Under the pieces are notes generated by a model. It saw only the letters and a list, made by a program, of their open reading frames with translations, searched no databases and was not told the DNA's origin. From Glutamicibacter nicotianae (lineage in GTDB: Bacteria; Actinomycetota; Actinomycetes; Actinomycetales; Micrococcaceae): a stretch of DNA of 64,000 nt. Made by a program: the position numbers and the translations under genes. The DNA lies in contig NZ_BJNE01000009.1 of the NCBI RefSeq assembly GCF_006539525.1, forward strand, positions 62,001-126,000, in the 5' to 3' direction. Shown one piece after another: positions 56,786 to 64,000 of the stretch (positions within the stretch are counted from its first letter, which is position 1; each line of letters starts with the position of its first letter).

Positions 56786-58294
56786 ATGTCCCGGCGAAGC
56801 GAAACGCGCAGGGACGCACCGCTGGGGCGAGACCAGAATGACAGCAGTACCGAGAAAGCAGGAACTCCTCGTGACTACCTGGCTAAGGCAACAGCACGTT
56901 GGGAAATGCTGCGGCAACACGTCGAAGACGGAGTGCCGCTGACGGTTCTGGCAGGGGAACACCATATCGGCCTGAGGACACTGCAACGATGGCACCAGAG
57001 CTTCAAGCTCCACGGGAAGCCTGGTCTGGAACCGGTGGCACCTGGCAAACGTGGACGCCGGATGCCCAGCGAATTCGTGAACCTGGTCGAAGGCCTCGCC
57101 TTAGCTAAACCGCCCAGGACCACGGCAGCCATCCACGAACAAGTCAACAAGGTAGCGCTCCACCAAGGGTGGGCACCGGTTTCCTACTCCACCATCCGCT
57201 CGATTGTCGGCGAGATAGATCCGGGGATGATGACGCTGGCGCAGCAAGGTACGGCGGCGTACCGAGATAAATATGAACTGGTCTGGCGCCGCCGCGCCGA
57301 ACGCCCGAACGCGGTGTGGCAGGCCGATCATACCGAGCTCGACATCCTGGTTTTTGACGCTAGCCACCAGCCGGTCCGCCCGTGGCTCACCACGATCATG
57401 GATGATTACTCGCGAGCCCTCTGCGGGTACATGATCTTCACCGGCGCCCCCTCATCCTTGAATACGGCATTGGTGTTGCGTGAGGCGATCTGGCCCAAAA
57501 AGACAGCTTATTGGCCGATGTGCGGAATCCCTGATGTGCTCTATGTAGACCACGGAACCGATTTCACGAGCCACCACTTAGCGCAGGCCGCCAGAGACCT
57601 GCACTTCGAAATCATTTTCTCCACGGTGGCCCGGCCGCAGGGCAGAGGAAAGATTGAGCGATTCTTCGGCACCCTCAATACCGAGCTCTTAGCCCGGTTG
57701 CCTGGCTACCTGCACAGCGTGCCCAATCCTAAGCCGGGGCTGTCCATCGGTGAACTGGACACGGCGCTAGAAGAGTTCATTGGGCAGAACTATCACCAGC
57801 GTGAGCATCAAGAGATCAAGGAAACGCCTCAAAAAGCGTGGCAGGGCAACGGCTGGTTACCGCGTCTGCCTGAAACCATCGATGAACTGAACCTGCTGCT
57901 GCTCACGGTCGCCAAACCAAGAATCGTCCACCGCGATGGCGTGCACTTCCAAGGCCTACGCTACATTTCCCCGTTGCTGGCCGCCTACGTCGGAGAATCC
58001 GTCATTCTTCGCTACGACCCTCGGGACGTTGCCGAGATCCAGGTCTTTCACCGGGGCCAGCACATCTGCAAAGCCGTGGATCCCACGCATGAACGAGCCA
58101 CCGTGACGTTCAAGGACATCCAGAAGGCACGCTCCGCACGCAAGCGTCAGTTGCGCGGACAAATCAAAGAACGAATAGCCACCGTCGCAGAATTTCTACC
58201 GGCCGGACAACCACCAACGGAGCCAACCCAACCTGATCCGGCGGCCCACCCAACTAAGAAAACGAAGTTGCGCACCTACGCAGAGGACGAATAA
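56786..58294 (+). CDS. tniA: TniA-type DDE transposase
   Basis: 502 residues of the Mu/TnsB/TniA group. N-terminal helix-turn-helix (LTVLAGEHHIGLRTLQRWHQ), catalytic DDE: first Asp in WQADHTELD, second in YVDHGTDF, Glu in RGKIERFFGTLN, then a Mu-C-terminal beta-barrel and a proline-rich end. The order with TniB behind (start overlaps the stop, TAATG) is that of Tn552 and Tn402 families. Exact start uncertain (no good ribosome site near 56786). Confidence 0.92.
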   Translation: MSRRSETRRDAPLGRDQNDSSTEKAGTPRDYLAKATARWEMLRQHVEDGVPLTVLAGEHHIGLRTLQRWHQSFKLHGKPGLEPVAPGKRGRRMPSEFVNLVEGLALAKPPRTTAAIHEQVNKVALHQGWAPVSYSTIRSIVGEIDPGMMTLAQQGTAAYRDKYELVWRRRAERPNAVWQADHTELDILVFDASHQPVRPWLTTIMDDYSRALCGYMIFTGAPSSLNTALVLREAIWPKKTAYWPMCGIPDVLYVDHGTDFTSHHLAQAARDLHFEIIFSTVARPQGRGKIERFFGTLNTELLARLPGYLHSVPNPKPGLSIGELDTALEEFIGQNYHQREHQEIKETPQKAWQGNGWLPRLPETIDELNLLLLTVAKPRIVHRDGVHFQGLRYISPLLAAYVGESVILRYDPRDVAEIQVFHRGQHICKAVDPTHERATVTFKDIQKARSARKRQLRGQIKERIATVAEFLPAGQPPTEPTQPDPAAHPTKKTKLRTYAEDE

Positions 58295-59106
58295 TGGCAC
58301 CCTCAACATTTATCGCAACAAAGGAGCACCGCCGCTTCACTGAGTTCGCCAATGCGGTGCGCAGGCAGCGGACCATCGGGATCTGCTACGGACAAGCTGG
58401 AATCGGCAAAACCCTCTCGGCTAAACGCTATGCCAACTGGAGCCCGAAAGCCGCGGCGTTAGTAGAGGAATGGGGTCGCCGGGAGGACAGCGACCTCCAA
58501 ATCTATAAGGATCTAGCCGAAACGCGAACCGTCTTCTTCACCCCAGGGGTTCTGACAACTCCTAAGCAAATCAAAGAAGAGCTCTCACTGATCACTAATC
58601 GGACCTCGATCTGCATTCACCAACATCTTGATACCCTAGGCGTCACGAACGGTCCGATGAATCAAGACAAGCATGTGGAGCTGATCATCGTCGACGAGTC
58701 GGAACGACTCAACGCCACTGCCTTGGAAGTGCTGCGAGATAGGTATGACAGGAACAATATCGCTCTGATGCTGATTGGGATGCCCGGCATAGAAAAGCAG
58801 TTCAGCCGATATCCTCAGCTCTATAGCCGTGTCGGCTTCGCCCACGAATACCGTCCGCTTGCGCAGGATGAACTGCATTTCGTCCTGCAACGAAAGTGGC
58901 GTGCCCTCGGCAAAACCATGGATTTGGAGGACTTCACCGATACGCAAGCTGTCGCGGCGATCGCGCGCATCACGCGCGGTAATTTCCGGCTGATTGATCG
59001 GCTCTTCACACAGATGCAGCGGGTCCTGAAGATCAATGAGCTGGACACTATTACCGATGACGTTGTTGAAGCTGCGCGTTCCACGCTCGTTATCGGAATC
59101 AGTTGA
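58294..59106 (+). CDS. tniB: TniB-type AAA ATPase
   Basis: 270 residues. Walker A YGQAGIGKTLSAKRYA at about 33-48, Walker B ELIIVDESERL near 130, sensor-like LIGMPGIEKQF. It is a MuB/TnsC-like target-DNA regulator for TniA. No TniQ homologue follows; the element ends 50 bases later. Confidence 0.9.
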   Translation: MAPSTFIATKEHRRFTEFANAVRRQRTIGICYGQAGIGKTLSAKRYANWSPKAAALVEEWGRREDSDLQIYKDLAETRTVFFTPGVLTTPKQIKEELSLITNRTSICIHQHLDTLGVTNGPMNQDKHVELIIVDESERLNATALEVLRDRYDRNNIALMLIGMPGIEKQFSRYPQLYSRVGFAHEYRPLAQDELHFVLQRKWRALGKTMDLEDFTDTQAVAAIARITRGNFRLIDRLFTQMQRVLKINELDTITDDVVEAARSTLVIGIS

Positions 59107-59126
59107 ACCGCCATGAGTATCTGCGC

Positions 59127-59156
59127 GAAAACCGCCAAATCAAGCTAACAGTCACA
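59127..59156 (-). repeat. Right terminal inverted repeat
   Basis: On the minus strand from 59156: TGTGACTGTTAGCTTGATTT then GGCGGTTTTC. Its outer ten bases equal the left end and equal the end at 63046. Confidence 0.78.
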
Positions 59157-59280
59157 CATCAAGGACGGGTGGAGCGCCGACGAATTGAAGAGGTTGGGCC
59201 TGGACCATAAGGCGACACGTCGCCGCCAGACAGCAAAAAAGCCCGTCGAAACCGAGCCATCAGACGACGGAGACGCATAG
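59157..59280 (+). pseudogene. 3' remnant of a gene cut by the transposon
   Basis: Right outside the transposon end a frame reads KDGWSADELKRLGLDHKATR and continues through a charged tail (KKPVETEPSDDGDA) to TAG at 59278-59280. It looks like the last 40 residues of a real protein, the 5' part having been removed. No family recognised, and the left flank does not hold its other half. Confidence 0.5.
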
Positions 59281-59325
59281 CGTCCGCTCCATTGCACCGA
59301 GGCGCGCAGCGGCTACCTGCGTGAC

Positions 59326-59403
59326 GTTGCCCCGCGCCCACATGGGCACGGCAAAAGATCAATCCTCCGGTCTTTTCCCGCACACATGTGGACGCGGGGA
59401 CCC
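59326..59403. repeat. Large imperfect inverted repeat
   Basis: Arms of about 35 bases (59326-59360 with 59369-59403) match at roughly 26 positions around an eight-base centre, sharing CCCCGCG, CCACATG and AAAAGA blocks. Function unknown. Confidence 0.6.
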
Positions 59404-60021
59404 AATCCACCACCCGCACACAACGCCCGGGTTACGACGGCAAGAAAAGCCAACTTCAGGTACCGGGCGATGTGCGCGGCTTCCTTCAGTCGTTGAGGCT
59501 CATTATCCATCCAAGACTTCGCAGTATATGTACCGTCCTTATTCGGTGGGTACAGCGGTGTTCACCCATCTGACCGCCTGTCAACTATCGGAACCACACC
59601 GTGAACTCGATCGGCATTCCAAAGTCTGCTGCTACTACGCGCACATGGAAAAATATCCGTATACCGCAACCGCTCCCCCGTCTTCTCGGTTCAATTCCCT
59701 GCAGCCGGTGCTTCCCTTCTTCTGGGCGCAGGAGTGACCAGCGGTGCTTCTCCGGGCCTTCCCCTCCAGCGAGATCGTCGCGGTCTCCTGGCCCACGCCC
59801 AAACCCGGATGTCGGAGAATGCGGGAATATCCGCTGTTGAGGGCTGAGCGCCCCAGGGGGATCCCGTCATAACGAAGGTGCTGGTTCGCGGCTTCCATCA
59901 GTCACGAACCAACACCCTCTAGCTACCAAACGGCAGTAATGCCTCCTCCCTTACGCCATACCGGGCTCGGAAGCACGGTCAGGCACGAAATCAGGGGCCG
60001 GGAAACTATCGATTGCGACAG
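59404..60021. other. No gene supported
   Basis: Only short overlapping frames without ribosome sites or family likeness. It is probably decayed DNA between the transposon and the permease. Confidence 0.5.
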
Positions 60022-61464
60022 CTAGCCGCGAAGCACGGCCGCTTCAACAGACCTCGCGTAGTCGCCCTTCCCTGCCGGTTTCACGAAGAGCAGCGTGAAC
60101 ACCCAATGTGCTGCGCCGGCGACAACAACAGAAGGCAGGCTCGCCGTCAAGAAATCGAAAGGAGGATGCGTCTCGTATGTGATCGGGTTCAGAAGGGAGA
60201 GATACGTGGCAACCCCCAGCGCCAACGCCAGGAACGCCCACCAATTCACGCCTCCCCAGAACCAGTATGCCGAGTCGCGTGAACTGGAGTAGATCGCTCG
60301 AACCGAGACAAACTGCTTTCGGAGAAAGTAGTAGTCAACAATCTGTACCCCACAAATTGGGGCGAGAATCAGACCAACGAAGGCATTGATCGTGCCGATT
60401 CGGTCGAACAGGAGATCCGGCATCAAGGCAACGATAAACCCGACAGGAATAAGCGAGAGCGCCAGCACGGCCGCCCAGGGCAATTCCTTGTTGAGTCCAG
60501 TCGCCTGCCGAACACCGAGCGACATGCTGTAGGCCCCAATCATCACGGTCGAGATATTGGCGCAGACGATAAAGATGAGAATCGGTACCCCCACCGCCAC
60601 GCCGCTGAGCTCGATGATGTATGAAGTGGGATCTCCCCCCGAATCGGGAAAGACCAAGGCAGCAAAAAGCCCGATGATCGAGATCAGGGAAAGCGGCAAG
60701 CACAACCCCAGCAGAACGGGATTCATCGCCTTGCGGGATGACGAAAGATTCTGCGTAATGCCACCGACATAGGGCCACCATGACAACGACACGGCGATCA
60801 ACATTTCCGCCCCTATGGTCAGGTTCCCGAGCTTGGAATCAACAGGAGCCAAGGCCGGTGCCGAAACAACGGAATCCCAACCAATGGTCGACACCAGGTT
60901 ATAGAGAATCCAGAATGCCATGACGACAACAACTGCAGCGATCCAAAAGCCGACCCTGGTCATACGGGAAGGCCCCTTCCGAAGAACCCACCAAATGAAG
61001 AGAAGACCCAGCAGTGCGGAAACGACCATGATGACATGACGGGCCGATTCAGGCGCCAAACCCGTGCTGATCAAGAGTTCGGCGGTAGCCCTTCCCATGA
61101 AAATAAGCAGCACGCTGTTCCAACCCACCAGAATGAATCCGGCGATGATCACGACCACCCACGGACCAAACTGCCCCAGAGCCGGTTTGACCGACATGAT
61201 CGACTCGACACCATAACGGGTGGAAATGGGTATCAAAGCCAAGAAAATGACGAGAATGCCTATGAGGCCCCCCGCGATCATCGTAAGCATGCCGGGTATG
61301 GCCGGAAGATAGACAGCTACAAATCCCCCGAGGAGAAAGCACCAGGTGGCCACCGCTGTGGATGCCGAAAGACCAACTGTTGCAAGCTTCGTCCAATTTC
61401 GCTGTCCGGGTGCTGTCGGCTTCGCAGCTTCAGCCTCGTTACCGGCTTCCATTCGTTGACTCAT
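60022..61464 (-). CDS. NCS1-family nucleobase/cation permease
   Basis: About 480 residues with twelve membrane helices. The N-terminal half shows WTKLATVGLSASTAVATWCF and ALIPISTRYGVESIMSVKPALG, and the second half shows AICGVQIVDYYFLR-like APICGVQIVDYYFLRKQF near the end, a hallmark of NCS1 carriers for cytosine, uracil, hydantoin or related compounds. Translation begins about where a 49-residue membrane peptide gene ends, suggesting coupling. The substrate is unclear; no catabolic genes are adjacent. Start ATG 61464 (a GTG lies two codons earlier). Confidence 0.85.
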   Translation of the reverse strand: MSQRMEAGNEAEAAKPTAPGQRNWTKLATVGLSASTAVATWCFLLGGFVAVYLPAIPGMLTMIAGGLIGILVIFLALIPISTRYGVESIMSVKPALGQFGPWVVVIIAGFILVGWNSVLLIFMGRATAELLISTGLAPESARHVIMVVSALLGLLFIWWVLRKGPSRMTRVGFWIAAVVVVMAFWILYNLVSTIGWDSVVSAPALAPVDSKLGNLTIGAEMLIAVSLSWWPYVGGITQNLSSSRKAMNPVLLGLCLPLSLISIIGLFAALVFPDSGGDPTSYIIELSGVAVGVPILIFIVCANISTVMIGAYSMSLGVRQATGLNKELPWAAVLALSLIPVGFIVALMPDLLFDRIGTINAFVGLILAPICGVQIVDYYFLRKQFVSVRAIYSSSRDSAYWFWGGVNWWAFLALALGVATYLSLLNPITYETHPPFDFLTASLPSVVVAGAAHWVFTLLFVKPAGKGDYARSVEAAVLRG

Positions 61465-61466
61465 AC

Positions 61467-61616
61467 TCACATCACCACGTATGCGGCGATCAACATGATC
61501 GCAGGAATAAGCGCGGTAAAAACAAGCAGCGTCACGAGCTCTGCCCCGCCGAACGGACCAACCTCGGCTGCGTGTTGCTCAATAACCACCAATAGGTCTT
61601 CATGTGGATCGTGCAT
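61467..61616 (-). CDS. 49-residue membrane peptide coupled to the permease
   Basis: Starting MHDPHEDLLVVIEQHAAEVG, it then has one long hydrophobic helix (LVTLLVFTALIPAIMLIAAY) and ends VVM at a TGA that lies three bases before the permease ATG. Small helical partners of this kind occur beside several carriers. It is below usual gene-calling limits. Supported by clean topology and by its stop/start contact; ribosome site weak. Confidence 0.5.
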   Translation of the reverse strand: MHDPHEDLLVVIEQHAAEVGPFGGAELVTLLVFTALIPAIMLIAAYVVM

Positions 61617-62144
61617 TCTCGAACCCCTCACTCCATTGTGATTCCATCCAGAATTTCCAGACGTACATTTGGTACCCGGTTCAGTTCCCACTGGCCGAAT
61701 CACCCCTCGCTCCTGTCAACACTTGAAGCGGCGAATCGCACATTTCGTTCACGTTTATCCGCGACGCCCTCTTCTATGACAGAAACTTGACTCAGCTCAT
61801 AGTAGGGTTCCGTCAAGCGAGACCAAACTATACAAATATATGAACTTTCGTATTTTTTCGGACTGATGACGCATAGCTCTCAGTCGACGAAACCCGATAT
61901 CGGGACACAGCACATGCCGTGCAGATTCCCAGATCCCCTTCGACTAAACCGCGCCTGGCAGCCGACCTGCAGAGGTCCTCGGACGCACTGCGCGGGCACC
62001 CCTGTTTCCAGAACCCCTCGGCACCATCAGACATTCACAGGGGTATCCGCCATCCAGAGGCCGGCTACGCCTGGGGCTAACCGCCCAGATGGGTCAACTG
62101 ACTACTACTTTCCACGCTACCCGAAGTCATGTTTGAGTCTCACA
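61617..62144. other. Intergenic, no gene seen
   Basis: Divergent region between the permease genes and the third recombinase. AT-rich parts at 61800-61860 may hold promoters. No coding frame has support. Confidence 0.45.
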
Positions 62145-62171
62145 ACCCATGGGTTGCAAGACGTCTCACCG
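62145..62171 (+). repeat. 27-base repeat, copy 2
   Basis: Same core GGTTGCAAGACGTCTCACCG as at 54245-54264, here 127 bases upstream of a recombinase start. Likely part of its recombination region. Confidence 0.85.
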
Positions 62172-62221
62172 AGCGCCGCTCCCCCAGCTGAAAATCCTTG
62201 AAAACTCAACGGTTCTAAATT

Positions 62222-62280
62222 CTCGCAACTATGTGTCACAACCAATGTCGTAGAATCATATTGACACTATTAGTTGCGAG
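62222..62280 (+). promoter_or_regulatory. Inverted-repeat site before recombinase
   Basis: CTCGCAACTA (62222-62231) and TAGTTGCGAG (62271-62280) are perfect ten-base arms, with inner TGTCA/TGACA arms. It fits a res subsite pair or an autoregulatory operator for the recombinase at 62298. Confidence 0.6.
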
Positions 62281-62297
62281 ACACTTTCAAGGGTTCC

Positions 62298-62879
62298 ATG
62301 ACCAAGCTGATCGGATACGCTCGCGTATCCACCAAAGCCCAAGACGCCGACCGGCAAATCCAAGACCTATTGGCGGCTGGCATCCGGCGCGATGACCTCT
62401 ACACCGACCATGGACTCTCCGGGGCGCTGGCCAAACGTCCTGGACTCGATAAAGCCCTCGAAGCACTCTACCCAGACGACACCCTGGTGATTACTACCCT
62501 GGACCGGCTCGGACGCTCCACCCAGAAAATGCTCGAACTCGCCCAAGAACTGCGCGAACGGAATATCGGACTGCGAGTGCTAAACCTCGGCGGCGGCGAT
62601 GTAGATACCAAGACACCCATGGGAGCCATGGTCTTCACTGTCATGGCAGCACTCGCGCAAATGGAGCTGGAGATCAAACGTGAACGCATCAACGACTCTG
62701 TGACCAAACGCCGCACCGCCGGAGGGGACCTCGGCGGTCGCCGACCTACCTTCACCGAATCCCAGATCCGAACCGCAGCCAAGCTCATCCAGGCAGGCGA
62801 TCCAGCCACCCAAGTCGCCAAAGATATGGGAATGTCCCGAGCGACCCTCTACCGCAGAATTAAAGAGTTAGACCACTAA
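62298..62879 (+). CDS. Serine recombinase (resolvase)
   Basis: 193 residues. Nucleophile Ser10 in GYARVSTKAQ, LVITTLDRLGRSTQKML, the ALAQMELEIKRERIND dimer helix, and a helix-turn-helix at the end (TQVAKDMGMSRATLYRRI). AAGGG precedes ATG 62298. It differs clearly from the two other intact recombinases in the window, so they were acquired separately. Confidence 0.88.
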   Translation: MTKLIGYARVSTKAQDADRQIQDLLAAGIRRDDLYTDHGLSGALAKRPGLDKALEALYPDDTLVITTLDRLGRSTQKMLELAQELRERNIGLRVLNLGGGDVDTKTPMGAMVFTVMAALAQMELEIKRERINDSVTKRRTAGGDLGGRRPTFTESQIRTAAKLIQAGDPATQVAKDMGMSRATLYRRIKELDH

Positions 62880-62956
62880 ACATCCCAAAAACCTTCCGTG
62901 CCCCTTCAAGCCCGGTCGACTTTCGGTACCAGGTTTTGGGAATCCAAGAACATTGA

Positions 62957-62995
62957 AAAAGCGCACTTCGAACTGATGCTCGGAATGCGCTTTTC
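62957..62995 (+). terminator. Hairpin after recombinase
   Basis: AAAAGCGCA (62957-62965) pairs with TGCGCTTTT (62986-62994); arms extend with a few mismatches. U-rich end; likely terminator. Confidence 0.6.
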
Positions 62996-63045
62996 AGGTT
63001 CTCAGAAACGATCATTTTTGAAATGATCAGTAAAACCCGGCGACA

Positions 63046-63078
63046 TGTGACTGTTAGCTTCGAATGGCGGCTTTTCAC
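63046..63078 (+). repeat. Second transposon end of the same type
   Basis: TGTGACTGTTAGCTTCGAAT followed by GGCGGCTTTTC. It matches the right end at 59156 (read inward) at about 25 of 30 positions and points into the DNA that holds the metal ATPase, so a second Tni-type element probably begins here and continues beyond the window. Confidence 0.68.
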
Positions 63079-63127
63079 ACCAAGAATTGACGTATCGATC
63101 GGTACTCATGACATTGATTTCTGGAAC

Positions 63128-63172
63128 TGATGGCGGTGCACTCTTCCACATAGGAACAGTGCACCGCCATCA
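63128..63172 (-). terminator. Terminator of the P-type ATPase gene
   Basis: Perfect 15-base-pair stem (63128-63142 with 63158-63172) with a 15-base loop, 18 bases past the ATPase stop on the minus strand. Confidence 0.75.
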
Positions 63173-63190
63173 ACAGCTTTAACGATAGCT

Positions 63191-64000
63191 TTAGGCCAAA
63201 ACGGTATCGGGTTGTCGGGACAGTTGTGCTCGGTGAACACGAGCCGCGCGTAAACCGTTAGCAATCACCACGACCTCGGCTACCTCATGAACGAGCACTA
63301 CGGCTGCTAATCCCAGCACACCGGTAATTGCCAGCGGTAGCAGAACGATGATGATTGCTAAGGACAAAATGATGTTCTGATTCATGATGGTTCGGCCCCG
63401 TCGAGCATGTGACAAAGCCTGCGGGATCAACCTCAGATCATGACCGGTAAAAGCAACATCAGCCGATTCTATGGCCGCATCAGCACCGGTTGCTCCCATC
63501 GCAATACCTACCGTGGCAGTAGCCAGAGCGGGGGCATCGTTGATTCCATCACCAATCATCCCTGTTGGAACCTGCTGCACCGACGCAGCGACTTCACGGG
63601 CTTTATCTTCAGGACGCAGCTCGGCATGAACGGTGTCGATGCCTGCGATAGCAGCCAACGCGTGGGCAGTACGCGCGTTGTCACCGGTCAGCATGAGCAC
63701 GTCGATTCCCTGATCACGCAGGTGGCGAACCGCTTCAGGTGCTTCGGGGCGCAGTTCATCGCGCACACCGATCACACCAATGACTTGCCCTGCACGGGTC
63801 ACCATCACACAGGTTTGCCCCGATGCTTCCATGCTTTCCACGGCAGGTGTGAGTGTTCCCGGGGTGATCCAGCGAGGGCTACCCACCGCGACTGGCTCAC
63901 CGTTGAGTACACCAGTAATGCCGTGTCCGGGTTCTTCAGCAACCTCGGTTGCTTCAGGGGTCGAGGATACCGCTGAGCTAATGGCCCTAGCCAAGGGGTG
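63191..64000 (-). CDS. Heavy-metal P1B-type ATPase (5' part outside window)
   Basis: The last about 269 residues of a metal-exporting ATPase. Visible from the edge: the HPLARAI motif with the P1B-specific HP, a nucleotide-binding GHGITG segment, MLTGDNARTAHALA, and MIGDGINDAPALATA in the hinge. The final helices carry MNQNIILSLAIIIVL and HEVAEVVVIANGLRAAR, whose HEVAE pattern fits Zn/Cd/Co/Pb exporters more than copper exporters. It lies inside a probable second transposon. Reading frame continues past 64000. Confidence 0.88.
   Translation of the reverse strand, partial: HPLARAISSAVSSTPEATEVAEEPGHGITGVLNGEPVAVGSPRWITPGTLTPAVESMEASGQTCVMVTRAGQVIGVIGVRDELRPEAPEAVRHLRDQGIDVLMLTGDNARTAHALAAIAGIDTVHAELRPEDKAREVAASVQQVPTGMIGDGINDAPALATATVGIAMGATGADAAIESADVAFTGHDLRLIPQALSHARRGRTIMNQNIILSLAIIIVLLPLAITGVLGLAAVVLVHEVAEVVVIANGLRAARVHRAQLSRQPDTVLA

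Larger units (their letters stand above)
54278..59156. mobile_element. Tn402/Tn552-type transposon with two-gene cargo
   Basis: The ends are 54278-54307 and the complement of 59127-59156. Both begin TGTGACTGTT and align through TTTGnCGG over about 30 bases. Inside are a resolvase, a DDE transposase (TniA type) and an AAA ATPase (TniB type) in the order R-A-B, plus two cargo genes and a terminator. No TniQ gene is present. The five bases next to the ends (TCCCC left, CATCA right) do not match, so a target duplication is not visible; the left end may have been rebuilt. Confidence 0.72.

Noticed and set aside
59326-59403. Possible pair of type I-E CRISPR repeats
   Set aside because: The arms face each other rather than repeat in the same direction, only two exist, there is no spacer array, and no cas genes are in the window.
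59635-59898. 87-codon minus-strand frame left of the permease stop
   Set aside because: Locally protein-like (a SALNSGYSRILRHPGLGVG stretch), but no family, ribosome site or neighbours support it.

Overview
The window is a high-GC actinobacterial chromosome segment. The choline oxidase, the sdhCDAB order, the NarL-type two-component pairs, the SAM riboswitch ahead of metY and the overall protein similarity point to the Micrococcaceae (Arthrobacter or Glutamicibacter type). This is inferred from remembered family resemblance, not from a database search.

Positions 1-35270 are mostly ordinary chromosome. In order they hold: a BMP-family lipoprotein; an M20 amidohydrolase; a BCCT carrier, betaine-aldehyde dehydrogenase and choline oxidase operon that makes glycine betaine; manC; sdhCDAB; catalase; a D-malate/tartrate-type dehydrogenase with a DctA carrier and a LysR regulator; an xth-trpS-2H phosphoesterase operon; two NarL-type histidine kinase/response regulator pairs; an MHS-type MFS carrier with a divergent LysR gene; folD and purU (one-carbon folate metabolism); a secreted repeat protein; and a gamma carbonic anhydrase.

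Positions 35270-39040 form a small accessory patch. It holds a decayed IS256 transposase with an internal nonsense codon, an HspR-like regulator facing an Hsp20 gene, several small genes, and a serine recombinase so decayed that it survives only as fragments in shifted frames.

Positions 39180-45850 form a methionine hub. metY and metB sit behind a SAM-I riboswitch. Next to them a LysR gene is divergent from a DUF1852 gene, a core methionine synthase (MesD type) and a flavin reductase. This is the reported oxygen-dependent, folate- and B12-independent route to methionine.

Positions 45850-64000 are a mobile and defence region, visibly more AT-rich. It holds a short zeta-toxin/HTH pair, fragments of a recombinase and of a possible uracil-DNA glycosylase, and an unassigned pair (a membrane coiled-coil protein and a winged-helix/PLD-like protein). 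These are followed by a serine recombinase and a two-gene GajA/GajB (Gabija-type) defence system. Next is a TniA/TniB/resolvase transposon bounded by related inverted ends (54278-59156), which carries a secreted cysteine protein overlapping a cytosolic partner. Beyond it lie an NCS1 permease with a coupled 49-residue membrane peptide, a third recombinase, another transposon end of the same type, and the 3' part of a metal P-type ATPase. No tRNA, rRNA or convincing CRISPR array was seen.
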